DNA of 64,000 nucleotides, taken from assembly GCA_031772625.1 (NCBI GenBank), contig CM062819.1:827111503-827175502 (forward strand). Direction: 5' to 3'. Shown one piece after another: positions 47,859 through 59,399 of the stretch (position 1 is the stretch's first letter; each line of letters starts with the position of its first letter). The notes under the pieces were generated by a model. The model ran no database searches and was not told where the DNA came from. It worked only from the letters and a program-made list of their open reading frames with translations. A program made the translations under genes and the position numbers. This stretch comes from Pinus tabuliformis. Its lineage: Eukaryota; Streptophyta; Pinopsida; Pinales; Pinaceae.

Positions 47859-48073
47859 TGGTATCAAAGCTTTGGTGACGAAAAGGACATTGAGATAACT
47901 CTTGAAGAAGCTTTGGTAAGAGACCGCATTTTAGGAAGACCTATACCTACAATATATTTGCTTATCCATGACTATGTGTTCCCATATGAGGGCAGAAAAC
48001 AAATTAGAAGGAGCTACAAACTTGGAAGTCTTGGAAAACCAGGACTGGTCTTCTTCTTTCAAGGGAAGATCTC

Positions 48074-49300
48074 TTGGGTATTGTGAAAGGCAAAGTCACC
48101 GAATCGGAAAATGATGAAGAAAAATTAAAATTTGAAAAAGATGATATTATAGCTAGAAGTATCATTGTAGATTTTGTTAGAGATCATTTGATCCCATATA
48201 TCGCAAATCTTGATTCTCAAAAGAAAATGTATGATGCCCTAATTGGATTATACACTATCAACAATATTGGTCAAGCAATCAGTTTGAAGAATGGTCTTCG
48301 TGATGTTAGAATAATAAGGAATGCTACTATAGCCTCATATTTCATGAGGATTTCTCAATTAAGAGATCAAATTCAAGCAATTGATGACGTCATTCCCAAA
48401 GAGGAACTAGTGACTACAACACTTAATGACCTACCTGAATCATGAGACTCATTTTCAACAAGAATATGTGCTAGAAAAGAAGCTCCAAAGTTTGACAAAC
48501 TATGGACTGCATGTACTCAAGAAGAATCAAGGTTTGTAGCAAGAGGGAAGATTCAAAGATACAGAGACGTTGACTCTCAAGCATATGCAACATGTTTCAG
48601 AAAGGGTGAAGGAAGAAAGAAGTTTGGTTTTCAAAGAAGAAACAGAGGAAGAAGAAATGAAGGAAGAAGACCTAAAGAAAAAAGACCTGATCCTCAAGGA
48701 AAGAGAGATATGTCAAAGGTTCAATGCTACCAATGTCACAAATTTTTTCACTATAGACACGATTGTCCTCAAAGATCCAATGATAAAAAGAGAAAGGGTA
48801 ATTGGCATGGCCCCGCAACATATTTTGAAGAACTTCCAAAGAGACCCAAGAATGAAGATCCACATAATAAAGATTTTTTCTATTTTTCTTCTCTTACTAG
48901 GTCTGATGTAGATAGTGAATACTTGTGGCTAGTAGATAGTGGTGCCCCACAGCACATGACAGGAGATCAAGACAACCTCGCAAGTCTAATGGAAGGAAGA
49001 TGATCGTAAAAGGTGGAACTTGGAGACAACAACAATTATGCAGTCAAAGGAATTGGGAAAACATCCATTAAGCTAGAATCAAGTGATAATGTTCATCTTA
49101 ATAACATATTATATGTATCAAGTTTTAAGAAGAATTTGGTTTCTATTTCATGCTTGGAAGATAAAGGAGATACTGTAGCATTAGTTGATGGAATGGTTCG
49201 TGTTTGGACCAAAGGCTCTAGTATAGATTTCACTAGAGTGATTGGAATTCATGAAGGAAGGTTGTATAGACTTTTGAAACAACCTACTCAACGATATTAA
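48074..49300 (+). pseudogene. Gag and protease remnants of the interrupted copia element
   Basis: The gag part carries KKMYDALIGLYTINNIGQ, then SYFMRISQLRDQIQAIDD, and later a basic Arg/Gly-rich linker. A CCHC knuckle CYQCHKFFHYRHDC lies at about 48722-48765. The protease word LVDSGAPQHMTG follows at about 48930-48965, then a LNNILYVSSFKKNLVSISCL stretch typical of the region between protease and integrase in copia. It is decayed. Confidence 0.8.
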
Positions 49301-49389
49301 TCCATGTGATCCTTGGCATAAAAGATATGCTTACCTTCACTATAAATACTTTCCAGCCTTAAAGTAGATTATTGTAGATGTTCTAGATC

Positions 49390-49770
49390 TGTAGGTAGAG
49401 CATGATGAAGTATGTAAAGGATGTGCACTTGGGAAGAATGACAAGACTCATTTTCCAAGAAGTGAAAGTAGATCTAAGGAAATTATAGATCCAATCCATT
49501 CTAATGTATATGGTTTAATGCTAGTGGAATCTCTTGCAGGATCTTTATACTATGTCACCTTTACTGATGATTTCTCCCGCAAAACATGGATTTACTTCAT
49601 GAAGACGAAGGATGAAGTCTTTGACAAGTTCATGGAATTCAAGGCTAAAGTAGAAAACTTGAAGGGAAAGAAGATCAAGATCCTAAGATCTGATAATGGA
49701 GGAGAATATACCTCCAAGGAGCTTCTTTCCTTTTGTAAAGAATCTAGGATTAAGAGGGAGTTGACAGTCT
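49390..49770 (+). pseudogene. Integrase remnant, left part, of the interrupted copia element
   Basis: A CKGCALGKNDKTHFPRSES zinc-binding end is followed by the core with FTDDFSRKTWIYFMKTK and LRSDNGGEYTSKELLSFC. The element is interrupted just after the word KRELTV, and the integrase sense resumes at 56023. Confidence 0.82.
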
Positions 49771-50337
49771 TGTTACCGCTCAAACTAGCAGGGGACCTAA
49801 GGGGGATCCCTAAAGGGAAAATGCTAGGCCAAGGGCAACAAATGGAGACATAACCCACTCTCACCTCAGCTAAGGCTCCCTTCTATTTACGGATTTTCAC
49901 TGATGGGAAGAGACCCGGTATGTATGGAGTCACCAATGAAAGATACGTCAATGGATACGAGCGACCCAACTAAACCCTTTCCTAGAAGAGTTTGAAGGAT
50001 GGAGCTTTCTTGCTTTCTAAGCAAGGTACTATGTATTCTAGGGAACAAAAGAGAGGATTTGAGGGTTAGGTTTATGGGATAAGACTTGTGAAGGAGTTCT
50101 CTAATCCCTAAAATCCTTGTTAGAATTGGTATCCCAGATGGTTCTTAATGAATGATCTTTTCAAGAGAGCAGGACCACACGGGGCCAAGTGGACTCGATC
50201 TAGGGTATGAGGAGAGTATGTAGCAACCAACGATATTATTATCTTAGAAAAGGTGGGGGAAAGGAACAAAAGAAGAATTTCACTTGAAGATGTTGTTTTG
50301 ACCCTATGAGGTACTGGCTGTGGGGATGGCAAGGCAA

Positions 50338-51275
50338 GTTTTTGTTGGAAAATGTAACTAGGTCCAATCTTCATTTAATGTATTTGGGTCATCTTATAAT
50401 GTACTACACAAAAGAATAATAAAGAAAAGAATTATTATTATTATTATTATTATTGTGACTTATTAAATCATGGGTTTCATGCTTGGGTCACCATGTTTTA
50501 GGTGAAAGTCCCCATTGAGGGCTTCTAGGATTTATTATGAGTCAATAGAGTCATTGTACTTTTAAAGAGACCCTTTTGGGCTTTTGAAACGTGTAAAATG
50601 GTTAAGTATTGAGTCAAATATAATTTATGTATAATCGAAATCAAGTTGGCCTAGAAGAGATCAAGTCAGCCTAAGGACATCAATTTGACCTCCCTTGAAA
50701 CCTATAAATAGAAGCAAGTCGAATTCATTTGGAGCACTTGATCTCAAGCAAGTTTGATATCACTAAGGAAGCTGGTAAGTGCGAAGTATGAAGTCGGGAA
50801 GCCAAACAAAGTACGTGTTGGGTGGACTCTAAGGAGAAAAAGAAAAACGAAATTTTGGTTCCTCTCTCTCTTTGTTTCGTGCCCTAGATTGGGAGATCGA
50901 AGTCTTCCAAGTTTTGTGGATGTCGAAAGTTTCCTCATGTCGGACGCTGCTACATAGTCGAAGTTACTGGAAGAGAGGTCAAAGATCTGGGAGGAAGACT
51001 TGGTGTGGAGGGAAGGTTTTTGTGTAGTGTGAAGAGTCTCAAAGAATATTATTGAAAGGAAGAGAATTTTTATTGGCGTTTCCTCTCGACGGGGGTTTTT
51101 CCTTGGCATAGTGCCTACATCTAGTGTCCATTTTTTTATGTGATTTCACATTGGTAATTGCTTGATGAACTAAAAGAAAGAAGATATAAAGAATCGTAAT
51201 GACAAATCAAGAACATCACAAGTAATTATCAAGTATAAGAAAATCTTTTTGCCTTTCTGATTTTCTAACAGTTTT
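50338..51275 (+). mobile_element. Solo LTR related to the gag-only family, GTTTT duplication
   Basis: The 928-bp block 50343-51270 starts TGTTGGAAAATGTAACTAG and ends TTTTCTAACA, the same ends as the gag-only LTRs at the left of the window. Perfect GTTTT duplications flank it. It has a TATAAATAG box at 50703-50711 and an (ATT)8 microsatellite near 50430-50454. No primer site follows. Confidence 0.88.
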
Positions 51276-53298
51276 GATCCTAGAGCTAGGGCTTTCTCCC
51301 AACTCCACCTTCGGAATGGCTTAAAACTTGGAGGATAGCTTGAGGAAACACCAATGCAGGAGACTCTAGGAGATCGACTTTTTTTTATGGCTAGCTTGTC
51401 GGGAAATTGATGCCCTAGGTACCCCAACTTGCCTAGACCTGGAAGGAGGTGGAAGAATATGAGTTTTAGTGACCACCCTTGGTAGATCAATGCCTTACTC
51501 TTTGGGAGAATGGATTCTATGATGCATATGAGTAGGATTTCTTGGTTCCCAGTCAAGGAGGCCTCAACATCACTTTGCTTGCCTTCTAGGTCAAGAAGAA
51601 GCAACCTTGCAACTTTCATACTTCGATGTGCAAAAGGAATGGCTTGTCAAAGTCAAATTCTTTGTTAGAATTACCCCTAGGAGATTTCTCTCATATTACA
51701 TGGCCCATACATTGAGAGATGTTATAATAGAGACAAATTCCACATTTTTAAGCAATAAATGCATGCAACAATTAGCCCTAGAACAACAAAAATATCAGTC
51801 CAACATATATGACAAAAGAAAACAAGAATAACATCAAAAAACATGTACTTACATGTAACCGAGTATATCCAACCATTCATAATTAACAAGAGAGAAGCTC
51901 CAAGAGAAGATAGACCAATATCCACACATCAAAACTCATCCATAAAGCTCCAATTCATCCTCCAGAAAAAGTGTGAAAATCTCAAGAGAGATAAGAGATC
52001 CAAACCAAAGTTATGATGAGCAAATGAACTCATCTCACTTGTATTTATACACAACTTAGGAGTTCAAATTAGCCTGCTTGGCCTACATAAGCCCCAAAAA
52101 TAAAATAATGTTCTAATAATTCAACTTTTGGTGACAAACCCACCAAACTAGCTCATAAATGAAAAAGCCTCTCAATAGGTCAAATAATAATTTATGCATG
52201 GCATATGGCACTCTAAGAGGCCTAATGAGGTCCATGCGTGCCACAATGAAGAATAGGACACTTAAAATCAGTGGACAAGGGGTTGGCCCCTTGTAATATC
52301 ATGTGGTGCTCCAAATGACATATGGGGACACACAAATGTCCTCATGTGTCTCCAAACAAATCGAAGATGCCTATAGATCGCTTGCAAGGGCTAGGATGAT
52401 GGTGTAGGTGATGCCACATCATCATGCAAGTCTTGGATCATCTGTCAAGTGTATGGTGTAAATCTGGGGCCAGTTGGGCATGATGGATCAGGTGCATCCT
52501 CCTCTTCCAATAAGTGAACCACGAGAAATCTCTAAATGGTTGTGGGGATCCATGGAGTGAAATTTATTGCTATGGATGCCCATGGCTCTCAACGCTCACC
52601 CTACATGTGCCAATGTAGCCCTCTAGATAATTAGGACCCCGTATAGGGAGACCAAACCCAAAATGGAAACCATCTGCAATCTTGCATAAGTTCCAATGCG
52701 TCTTCCAGTACAACAAGTCATTAGAGAAATTGAGTAAGTGAGCTAACCTAATCATGGACCACAAGTTGGGACTTCATAATGGCACACCCTTCCATAATGG
52801 GCTTCGAGATGTGCTAATGTATCGTAAACTCCAAATAGGGTTAACCAAGTACCCTATTAAGTGGTTTCTACTTCTAAAGGGGATAATATTCAAGGTATAT
52901 CCTTCAAAAGGTGGTGGCATGTGACAGATATGGTGAATGAAGTAGGGATGAGAAGGGGCAGCCTCGGGTCACATGTTTGGGTACAAGGGTAGCCAATAAG
53001 AGGGAAACCCACGCTTGGGTTTATAATGTATAGGAGAGAGAAATCATGGTACATGAGGTGTCCTGACCTTGATTTTTCCATCCCTTCAGTCTTTTGTCTT
53101 TTTTATGATTTTCTTTGATTAACTGCTCGGGGCTCAAGGGGTTAGAGAGTGATGTATAAGATATAACAGTGAATTCCCCCTTTTAAGGTGGGGCGGTTCA
53201 TCACCTATCAAGGGTTGGGATACTCATGGGTTCCTATATGATTAATAAAGCTCATAGAACCTATAGGAACCAGGGTGATGGCCATGATCATGGGGTAG

Positions 53299-53780
53299 AT
53301 GTAAGGACTGAAAATAAATTAAACAGCTTTTTACTCTAAACAGGATATGAAATCTTTATGAACATGCTCTGAAATTTAACAAATTTCAATTGATTTGATG
53401 AGAAGTACCTACCTGTTTTCCTATGGATGAAGAGGCTTCAGAATTGCTCCAGCTCTCACTCCCATTACCAAAAGACCATAACCTCCCAGCCAAACTAAGC
53501 ACACTAGGTACTCAGTCCAGAATGCTTCTCAATTGCTGCACTATGTTCCCCCGTGCCCAAAAACTTCAAAACAAACAAGGCTCGGTCTTTTTTGTTGAAA
53601 AACTATGTGTTACAAATTTTCCTCCTCCTTTCGACCCCCTTTCCTCCAACCGACCCTTCCTTCTTATAAGTCTCTGTTCACCGACTTCCTCCATCTTCGT
53701 GTCCTAATTTGGATACGTGTTGATTTTATAAACAAAATCTGATTTGATTTGGTGATTTTATTCGAATATCTAAATTTGAT
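53299..53780 (+). repeat. Direct repeat copy 1, including palindrome arm 1 and loop
   Basis: The block matches 54584-55077 in the same orientation. Its right part, 53413-53760, is also the left arm of a near-perfect palindrome. The words TACCTACCTGTTTTCC and CCATAACCTCCCAGCC recur in both copies. Confidence 0.9.
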
Positions 53781-54128
53781 TAAAATCACCAAATCGAATC
53801 AAATTTTGTTTATAAAATCAACCCGTATCCAAATTAGGACACAGAGATGGAGGAAGTCGGTGAACGAAGACTTATAAGAAGTAAGGGGTGGTTGGAGGAA
53901 AGGGGGTCGAAAGGAGGAGGAAAATTTGTAACACAAAGTTTTTCAACAGAAAACACTGAGCCTTGTTTGTTATGAAGTTTTTGGGCACGGGGGAACAGAG
54001 TGCAGCAATTGAGAAGCATTCTGGACTGAGTACCTAGTGTACTTAGTTTGGTTGGGAGGTTATGGTCTTTCGGTAACAAGAGTGAGAGCTGGAGCAATTC
54101 TGAAGCCTCTTCATCCATAGGAAAACAG
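53413..54128. repeat. Long palindrome: two 348-bp inverted arms with a 20-base loop
   Basis: Arm 1 is 53413-53760, the loop 53761-53780 and arm 2 53781-54128, symmetric to the base. Arm 2 is the reverse complement of arm 1 with scattered differences. A transcript across it would fold into a long hairpin. The arms contain a short open frame mirrored on both strands, a by-product of the symmetry and not evidence for a gene. Confidence 0.92.
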
Positions 54129-54583
54129 ATAATATCATTACCAAGATGACCATGTGATGACAAAAACTTCAGAACAATTAAGGCTCAAAGAGATTCTATG
54201 ATAGGGTGTTAACCTTAGTCCCACTAGGAGGGGTGGAGGTATTACCCACCATTGATCCTCCGAAACCTGGAGTCATGGGAGGACTGTGCGAATCACACTC
54301 CCCTAAACGTGTGATGATGACTACCAGATTACCCAGTAATGCATTTTTTCCCACCGAAAGGTGGGGTCTAGAGGGTCCTCTGGTGAAGAAGTATAATGCA
54401 CCTTAGAGAGGGGGGAACCGTGTGTGGCAAGTGGGTGCGCCTTGATCCAAGTAGAGAGTTGGTGCATGGCCGCCTGTGTCATGTGCCTTAAAGAGGGGGG
54501 GGACCACATGAGGCTGGCTTCACAGAGCAACGACTACCTCATGCTCCCTGCAGTGGAAGGATAACATGCCCGCTATTTTAAAA

Positions 54584-55077
54584 ATGTAAGGACTGAAAAT
54601 AAATTAAATAGCTTTTTACTCTGAACAGGATATGAAATCTTTATGAACATTCTCTGAAATTTAACAAATTTCATATATCAAATTGATTGATTTGATGAGA
54701 AGTACCTACCTGTTTTCCTGTGGAAGAAGAGGCTTCAGAATTTCTCTAGCTCTCGCTCTTGTTACGAAAAGACCATAACCTCCCAGCCAAACTAAGTACA
54801 CTAGGTACTTAGTCCAGAATGCTTCTCAATTGCTACACTATGTTCCCCCATGCCCAAAAACTTGAGAACAAACAAGGCTCAGTCTTTTCTGTTGAAAAAC
54901 TTTGTGTTACAAATTTTCCTCCTCCTTTCAACCCCCTTTCCTCCAACTGCCCCTTCCTTCTTATAAGTCTCCGTTCACCGACTTCCTCCATCTCCGTGTC
55001 CTAATTTGGATACGTGTTGATTTTATAAACAAAATCTGATTTGATTTGGTGATTTTATTCGAATATCTAAATTTGAT
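54584..55077 (+). repeat. Direct repeat copy 2 of the palindrome arm
   Basis: Third copy of the unit, in the orientation of arm 1, with its own 348-bp core at 54710-55057. It lies about 580 bases beyond arm 2, which makes a second possible inverted pairing. It is followed by an AT-rich stretch at 55078-55200. Confidence 0.9.
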
Positions 55078-56027
55078 TTAATAAAGTTTATTTATTTATT
55101 TTAATGATTTAATTTAATTTATTTAATTTATAATTTTAATTTAATTAATTTTATTTAATTTCATAAATTTTAATTTACAAATTAAAATTTTAAACATTAA
55201 AACTAACATTTTCTGTTCGTTTGAGGGTTTATTATATATATAGTGCATTACATACGGGTCCATGCATACGTAGCTATCGTATGGAGGCCTTGTATGTATG
55301 CTAATACTTGTATTTTATTTATAGCTATAGATGGGTCATTACAGTAGAGCTCATGTATTGGCTTTTTCCCACGTGCTAAATGTATTTGTCCTGGCCATCT
55401 TTTGCATTTTTTTGTACAATTTCCCATTGAATATGGCCATACATGCTTTTTCCAGGCCATGACCCAAGGTGTGGGCAAGGGGAAGGGGGAAGCAAACCCT
55501 ATGTGGACCCAATGGAGGAATGTGTACCCCGACAGGAGATATGATGAATGGGGTAGTAATGAATAGAAAGAGGGTAATATAATCATATATGGGAGCAAGA
55601 ACACGCAACCAAAATCGAGGTTTCCCGTGAAATACCATCCATGGAACCATATGGTCAGTAAAAGAGATCCCACTAGATTAGAATCCAAGGTTAATTCCTA
55701 AAAGGGTCTAGGGGACAAAATCACAGACCTAGCCCATTCTTTCCATCGAATCCCCCCATTAATCCATGCTCAGAAGTGTCCATGATAAGAAACTACAATA
55801 CTCAATTTCCAAATGACAAGGCATACCTTTAGATTAGAGAGGCCCACCTTCAAACATACAATCATGGTAGATGGGTGAGGGACCATATGGTTAGCTCAGG
55901 TGGCAGAAAAAATGGCACAATGAGCTAGCTAGAGGCTACAAGGGCCTACTAGATGTCAGTTGAGGACCATCTCAAAGAAAAAAATTCTCTTAGGAATATT
56001 ACCCACAAAATGGTGGGTAACAAGTCC

Positions 56028-56440
56028 CTTACAACCCACAACAAATTGGACTTGTGGAAAGAAAGAACATAACTATTAAAGAATTTGTTAAATCAATGAT
56101 ACACGATCAAGACTTTCCTATGTTTCTACGAAGTGAAGCATCTATGGCGGTCGTCTACATTCAAAATAGAAATTGAATCTTGAAAGAGAATATTCCTGAA
56201 GAAGCATTAACCGGATATAAACCTCAGGTTGGTCATTTGAGATTATTTTCTTGTCATGTTTATATTCATGTACCTAAAGATAAGAGAAGGAAGTTAGAGC
56301 ATTCAAGAAAGAAAGGAATATTCGTTGGTTATAGTGAGTCATCAAATTCATGTAGAATATATGTTCCAGGACAAAAACAAGTTGAAGTTAGCAAGGATGT
56401 GACATTTGATGAGAATGTGGGTTATTGGAAATATAAGTAA
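56028..56440 (+). pseudogene. Integrase remnant, right part, of the interrupted copia element
   Basis: Reading picks up after the insertion with PQQIGLVERKNITIKEFVK, the conserved copia integrase helix. It continues to the C-terminal ALTGYKPQVGHLRLFSCHVY and GIFVGYSESSNSCRIYV. It is decayed. Confidence 0.82.
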
Positions 56441-56947
56441 GTTCCTGTGGACTTTGATGAGGACGAAAAACATAAAGCTCCCAAGGAAGAAGGTTCTGAT
56501 CCATCAAAATATTCAAATCATCTCTTTGATGATCATGAAGAGCCAAGAGAGCCTAGTGATTCGGTAGACCTGGTTGTTGTTCCTGAAATCAAAAGAAGAA
56601 AGGAATATTCATGTACCTAAAGATAGGAGAAGGAAGTTAGAGCATTCATGAAAGAAAGGAATATTTGTTGGTTATAGTGAGTTATCAAAGTCATGTAGTA
56701 TACATGTTCAAGGACAAAAAAAGTTGAAGTTAGCAGGGATGTGACCTTTGATGAAAATGTGACCTATTAGACATCCAAAGAAGTTCCCATGGACTCTAAT
56801 GAGGATGAAGAACATGAAGCTCACAAGAAATAAGTTTTTGGTCCATCAAATCCTTTGGAACATCCTGTTGATCATCAAGAAGAGCTAGAAGGGCCTAGTG
56901 ATCTAGTGGACCGAGTTGTTGTTCCTAAAATCAGGAAGAGACTAGCA
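56262..56947 (+). repeat. 343-bp tandem duplication within the copia integrase C-terminal region
   Basis: Two adjacent units start at 56262 and 56605 with ATATTCATGTACCTAAAGAT. They diverge by many substitutions, so the duplication predates recent history. The period is not a multiple of three, so it belongs to the non-functional phase of the element or occurred after it decayed. Confidence 0.85.
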
Positions 56948-57429
56948 TATCTTAAATCCACTTTGCACGAAGTAGAAGGACATGCAGATCCACGTGGCTC
57001 CTTCAAGGAAATTAAGAGACCAAAGAGGTATTCTCGTTATGAAACTTTGATGACTAATCTAATTGATTATAAGCCTTCCACCTATGAAGAAAAAGCTATC
57101 CAACAATTTTGGAAGGATGCAAGGTTGGAAAAATACCAATCGATTATGAAGAATGATGTTTGGGAGATTGTGTCGAGACCTAAAGGAAAATTAGTAGTGA
57201 CCTCCAAATGGATATACAAGATCAAGCATGCAGTGGATGACAATATTGACAAATACAAGGAAATATTTGTGGCTAGAGGGTTCTCTTAGAAAGAGGGAGA
57301 GGATTACCATGAGACTTTTGCTTTGGTTACCAAGTACACTATCATTGATTCCATTATTTCTATTGCTTCTTCTATGCGTTGGAATTTACATCAAATGGAT
57401 TTAAAGACTACTTTTCTTAATGGTGTGAT
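56935..57429 (+). pseudogene. Reverse transcriptase remnant, left part, of the interrupted copia element
   Basis: The N-terminal half of copia reverse transcriptase is recognisable by NDVWEIVSRPKGK, SKWIYKIKHAVDDNIDKYKE and MRWNLHQMDLKTTFLNGVI. The 57430 element interrupts it; the fold continues at 63594. Confidence 0.85.
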
Positions 57430-59188
57430 TGTTAAAATTGGAAACTAGGGCCAAACTCCATGTGGGTCATCTTATTAATGGCAGCTGATATTTTTCTTGG
57501 ATCCCTCTCATCGAGAGGTGCAGGATTGATCTAAAGATCATCTGATTCAGATAAGTATTCATGGAGATATGAATTTATTAGTGTTATGGGACAATTCTTC
57601 AAGGTCAACCAATAACCAAATAAACCCCACTTGTGCTGAACATTTTAGTATAAATAGAGGTGGCCTTCAAGTCATTTCAACACACACTTGGGATCTCTTC
57701 CTCTCTACTTGTCTTTGAGTTTTAGTAGGAGGAGAGATCCTTAGGGATAACGTTGCCCTAATCTAGAGGGAATGTCCTAGGCTCTACGCTGCCCTAATGA
57801 AGAAGCCCTATATGCAGGAGGAAAGGGAGATCTAGCGCAGTGAAGGAGGCCTAACAATAGACCCTAACGCAGCCCTATGGAGAGACCCTACGCTACCATA
57901 TGGAGAAAGCCTATACGTTGTCCTAAGGATGGTATGGATATACCCTAGCTGCAACAGGCTAGAAGAGAATAGCAAGGAGTTAGGAGGCTATTCCAGGAGG
58001 CCGAGGAGCTGTTGAACAGGGCCGCAGCCCATATCTTGAGGTTGAGAGGTAGGGGGGTGCTTTGGGGTGGTTAGGTAAAGGAATATCCCTTAGAAGGGTT
58101 GTCGCAGCTAAGGGACAGCTTGTTGTAGCAAGCCGCAGTAGATAAGAGGAGGCCGAAGGGTGGAATAGGGGTTGGAACAACCGAGCATTGTAGAGAAGGC
58201 TTTCCTCCCCTCTTAGAAAGGCATCCACAATTGTGGAGGGCTATTCTAGACACATTTTGAAGGCTATTAGGGTTGCTGTTAGAATTCCCTAACCAGTCAT
58301 GCAACGCAGCAAACAAAGAAGCTCCAAAACAGTGATGATGACACATTGAAGCATCCTGATGATGGAAGTAGCAATGATGATGATATATTGCAGCAACATG
58401 TTGATGAATGCTACAACATGATGGGTATAGTGATGAAGTGTATCATAGCATAATGAGGAGCAGCACAATGGTGAGATGTAGCAGTATGATATAGCAAGTT
58501 CATCGTGCTGCAAATATAGCACACTGGTACAACAGCATGCAAAGGACAACAAACTAACATTGGGACAGTGGAATGGTGCTTAGCAGTAAGTACACCAAGC
58601 ATGCAATGGTACAGCAAGCATGCAAGGGACAACAAGCAAGCAATGGAACAACAAACATGGACAACTTGGTTCAACCATGACACATGGGACAACAGTAACA
58701 TTAGGTGCAACAGTCATGAGGTCCAACATTGTGATGATGGGTGCAGCATGGTGCAGCATGGTGAGGTGCAGCATGATGATGAGATGCAGCACGATGATAG
58801 GTGAAGGAGTCACCTTGGAGAATCATTTGAAGCAGCATGTATTCAATTGATCTCATGTATCATCTTCTTAGAGATGATCTATGATCTCATCTAGATAAGT
58901 CAAAGTGTTGACTTCAGTTGTAAATGTGCTATCTCTCTCTCTCTCTCTGTTGAACTATTGAAGAACGTATAAGAAGAATTGATCAAGGGTTTCCCCACAT
59001 TAGGGTTTTTCCCTGGCTAACGCCACATCTTGTGTCCTCTTGCCTTGGCTTGTCTTCTGCAATTTATATTTATGTTCTATCTACAATTTACTTTAATGAT
59101 GATGTGATTGCTAATCTGGAAAATATATTGAGCTAACTGTGAAAATTGAAATAAATTTCTCTAGCATAGAACATACCTATAATTAACA
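57430..59188 (+). repeat. 5' LTR of nested copia-type element
   Basis: It has a TATA box TATAAATAG at 57649-57657. A CAGCATGGTG-like repetitive stretch lies around 58330-58800 and a (CT)n run at about 58932-58948. Short frames in the repetitive stretch are low-complexity and are not annotated as genes. It aligns with 61898-63588. Confidence 0.92.
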
Positions 59189-59399
59189 TGGTATCAAAGT
59201 TGAGGTGAAGACAAAGCCCAAGCAAGAGTGAAAGAGAAATCATCGAAGACAATTGGGAAAGGACAAAAGGATCAATGGATTCCTCATCCCTCTTCTAATT
59301 CACCAAAGTTGAAGTCGAAGCAGAGAATATTATCATAATGGCGTAGCGGAAGTTTCTAATGGCCTACCTGAAGATCACTTCTATGGGAAGTCTAGATCT

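Larger units (their letters stand above)
49766..56027. mobile_element. Unclassified 6.25-kb insertion with TGTTACC...GGTAACA ends and AGTC(T/C) duplication
   Basis: The insertion splits the copia integrase. It starts TGTTACCGCTC at 49771, ends GGGTAACA at 56022 and is flanked by AGTCT and AGTCC. The outer seven bases are inverted repeats, but they also fit TG/CA LTR ends, and no long direct repeat joins the two ends. Without the solo LTR inside it the insertion is about 5.3 kb. The frames at 51170-51619 and 55248-55688 on the minus strand resemble nothing I know. It could be a degenerate LTR element that lost recognisable LTR similarity, or a non-autonomous element of unclear class. Confidence 0.6.

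Noticed and set aside
51170-51619. 149-aa minus-strand frame in the unclassified insertion
   Set aside because: It starts inside the solo LTR and crosses its border, so it cannot be an ancestral gene of either element.
53423-54163. A pair of about 100-aa frames on opposite strands with nearly the same sequence
   Set aside because: Explained by the palindrome: each arm reads the same on opposite strands. A third partial frame in the direct repeat copy has no independent support.
58289-58813. Several cysteine- and histidine-rich frames in the nested copia LTR
   Set aside because: They translate the GCAGCATGGTG-type repeat in several frames at once, a hallmark of low-complexity DNA and not of a gene.
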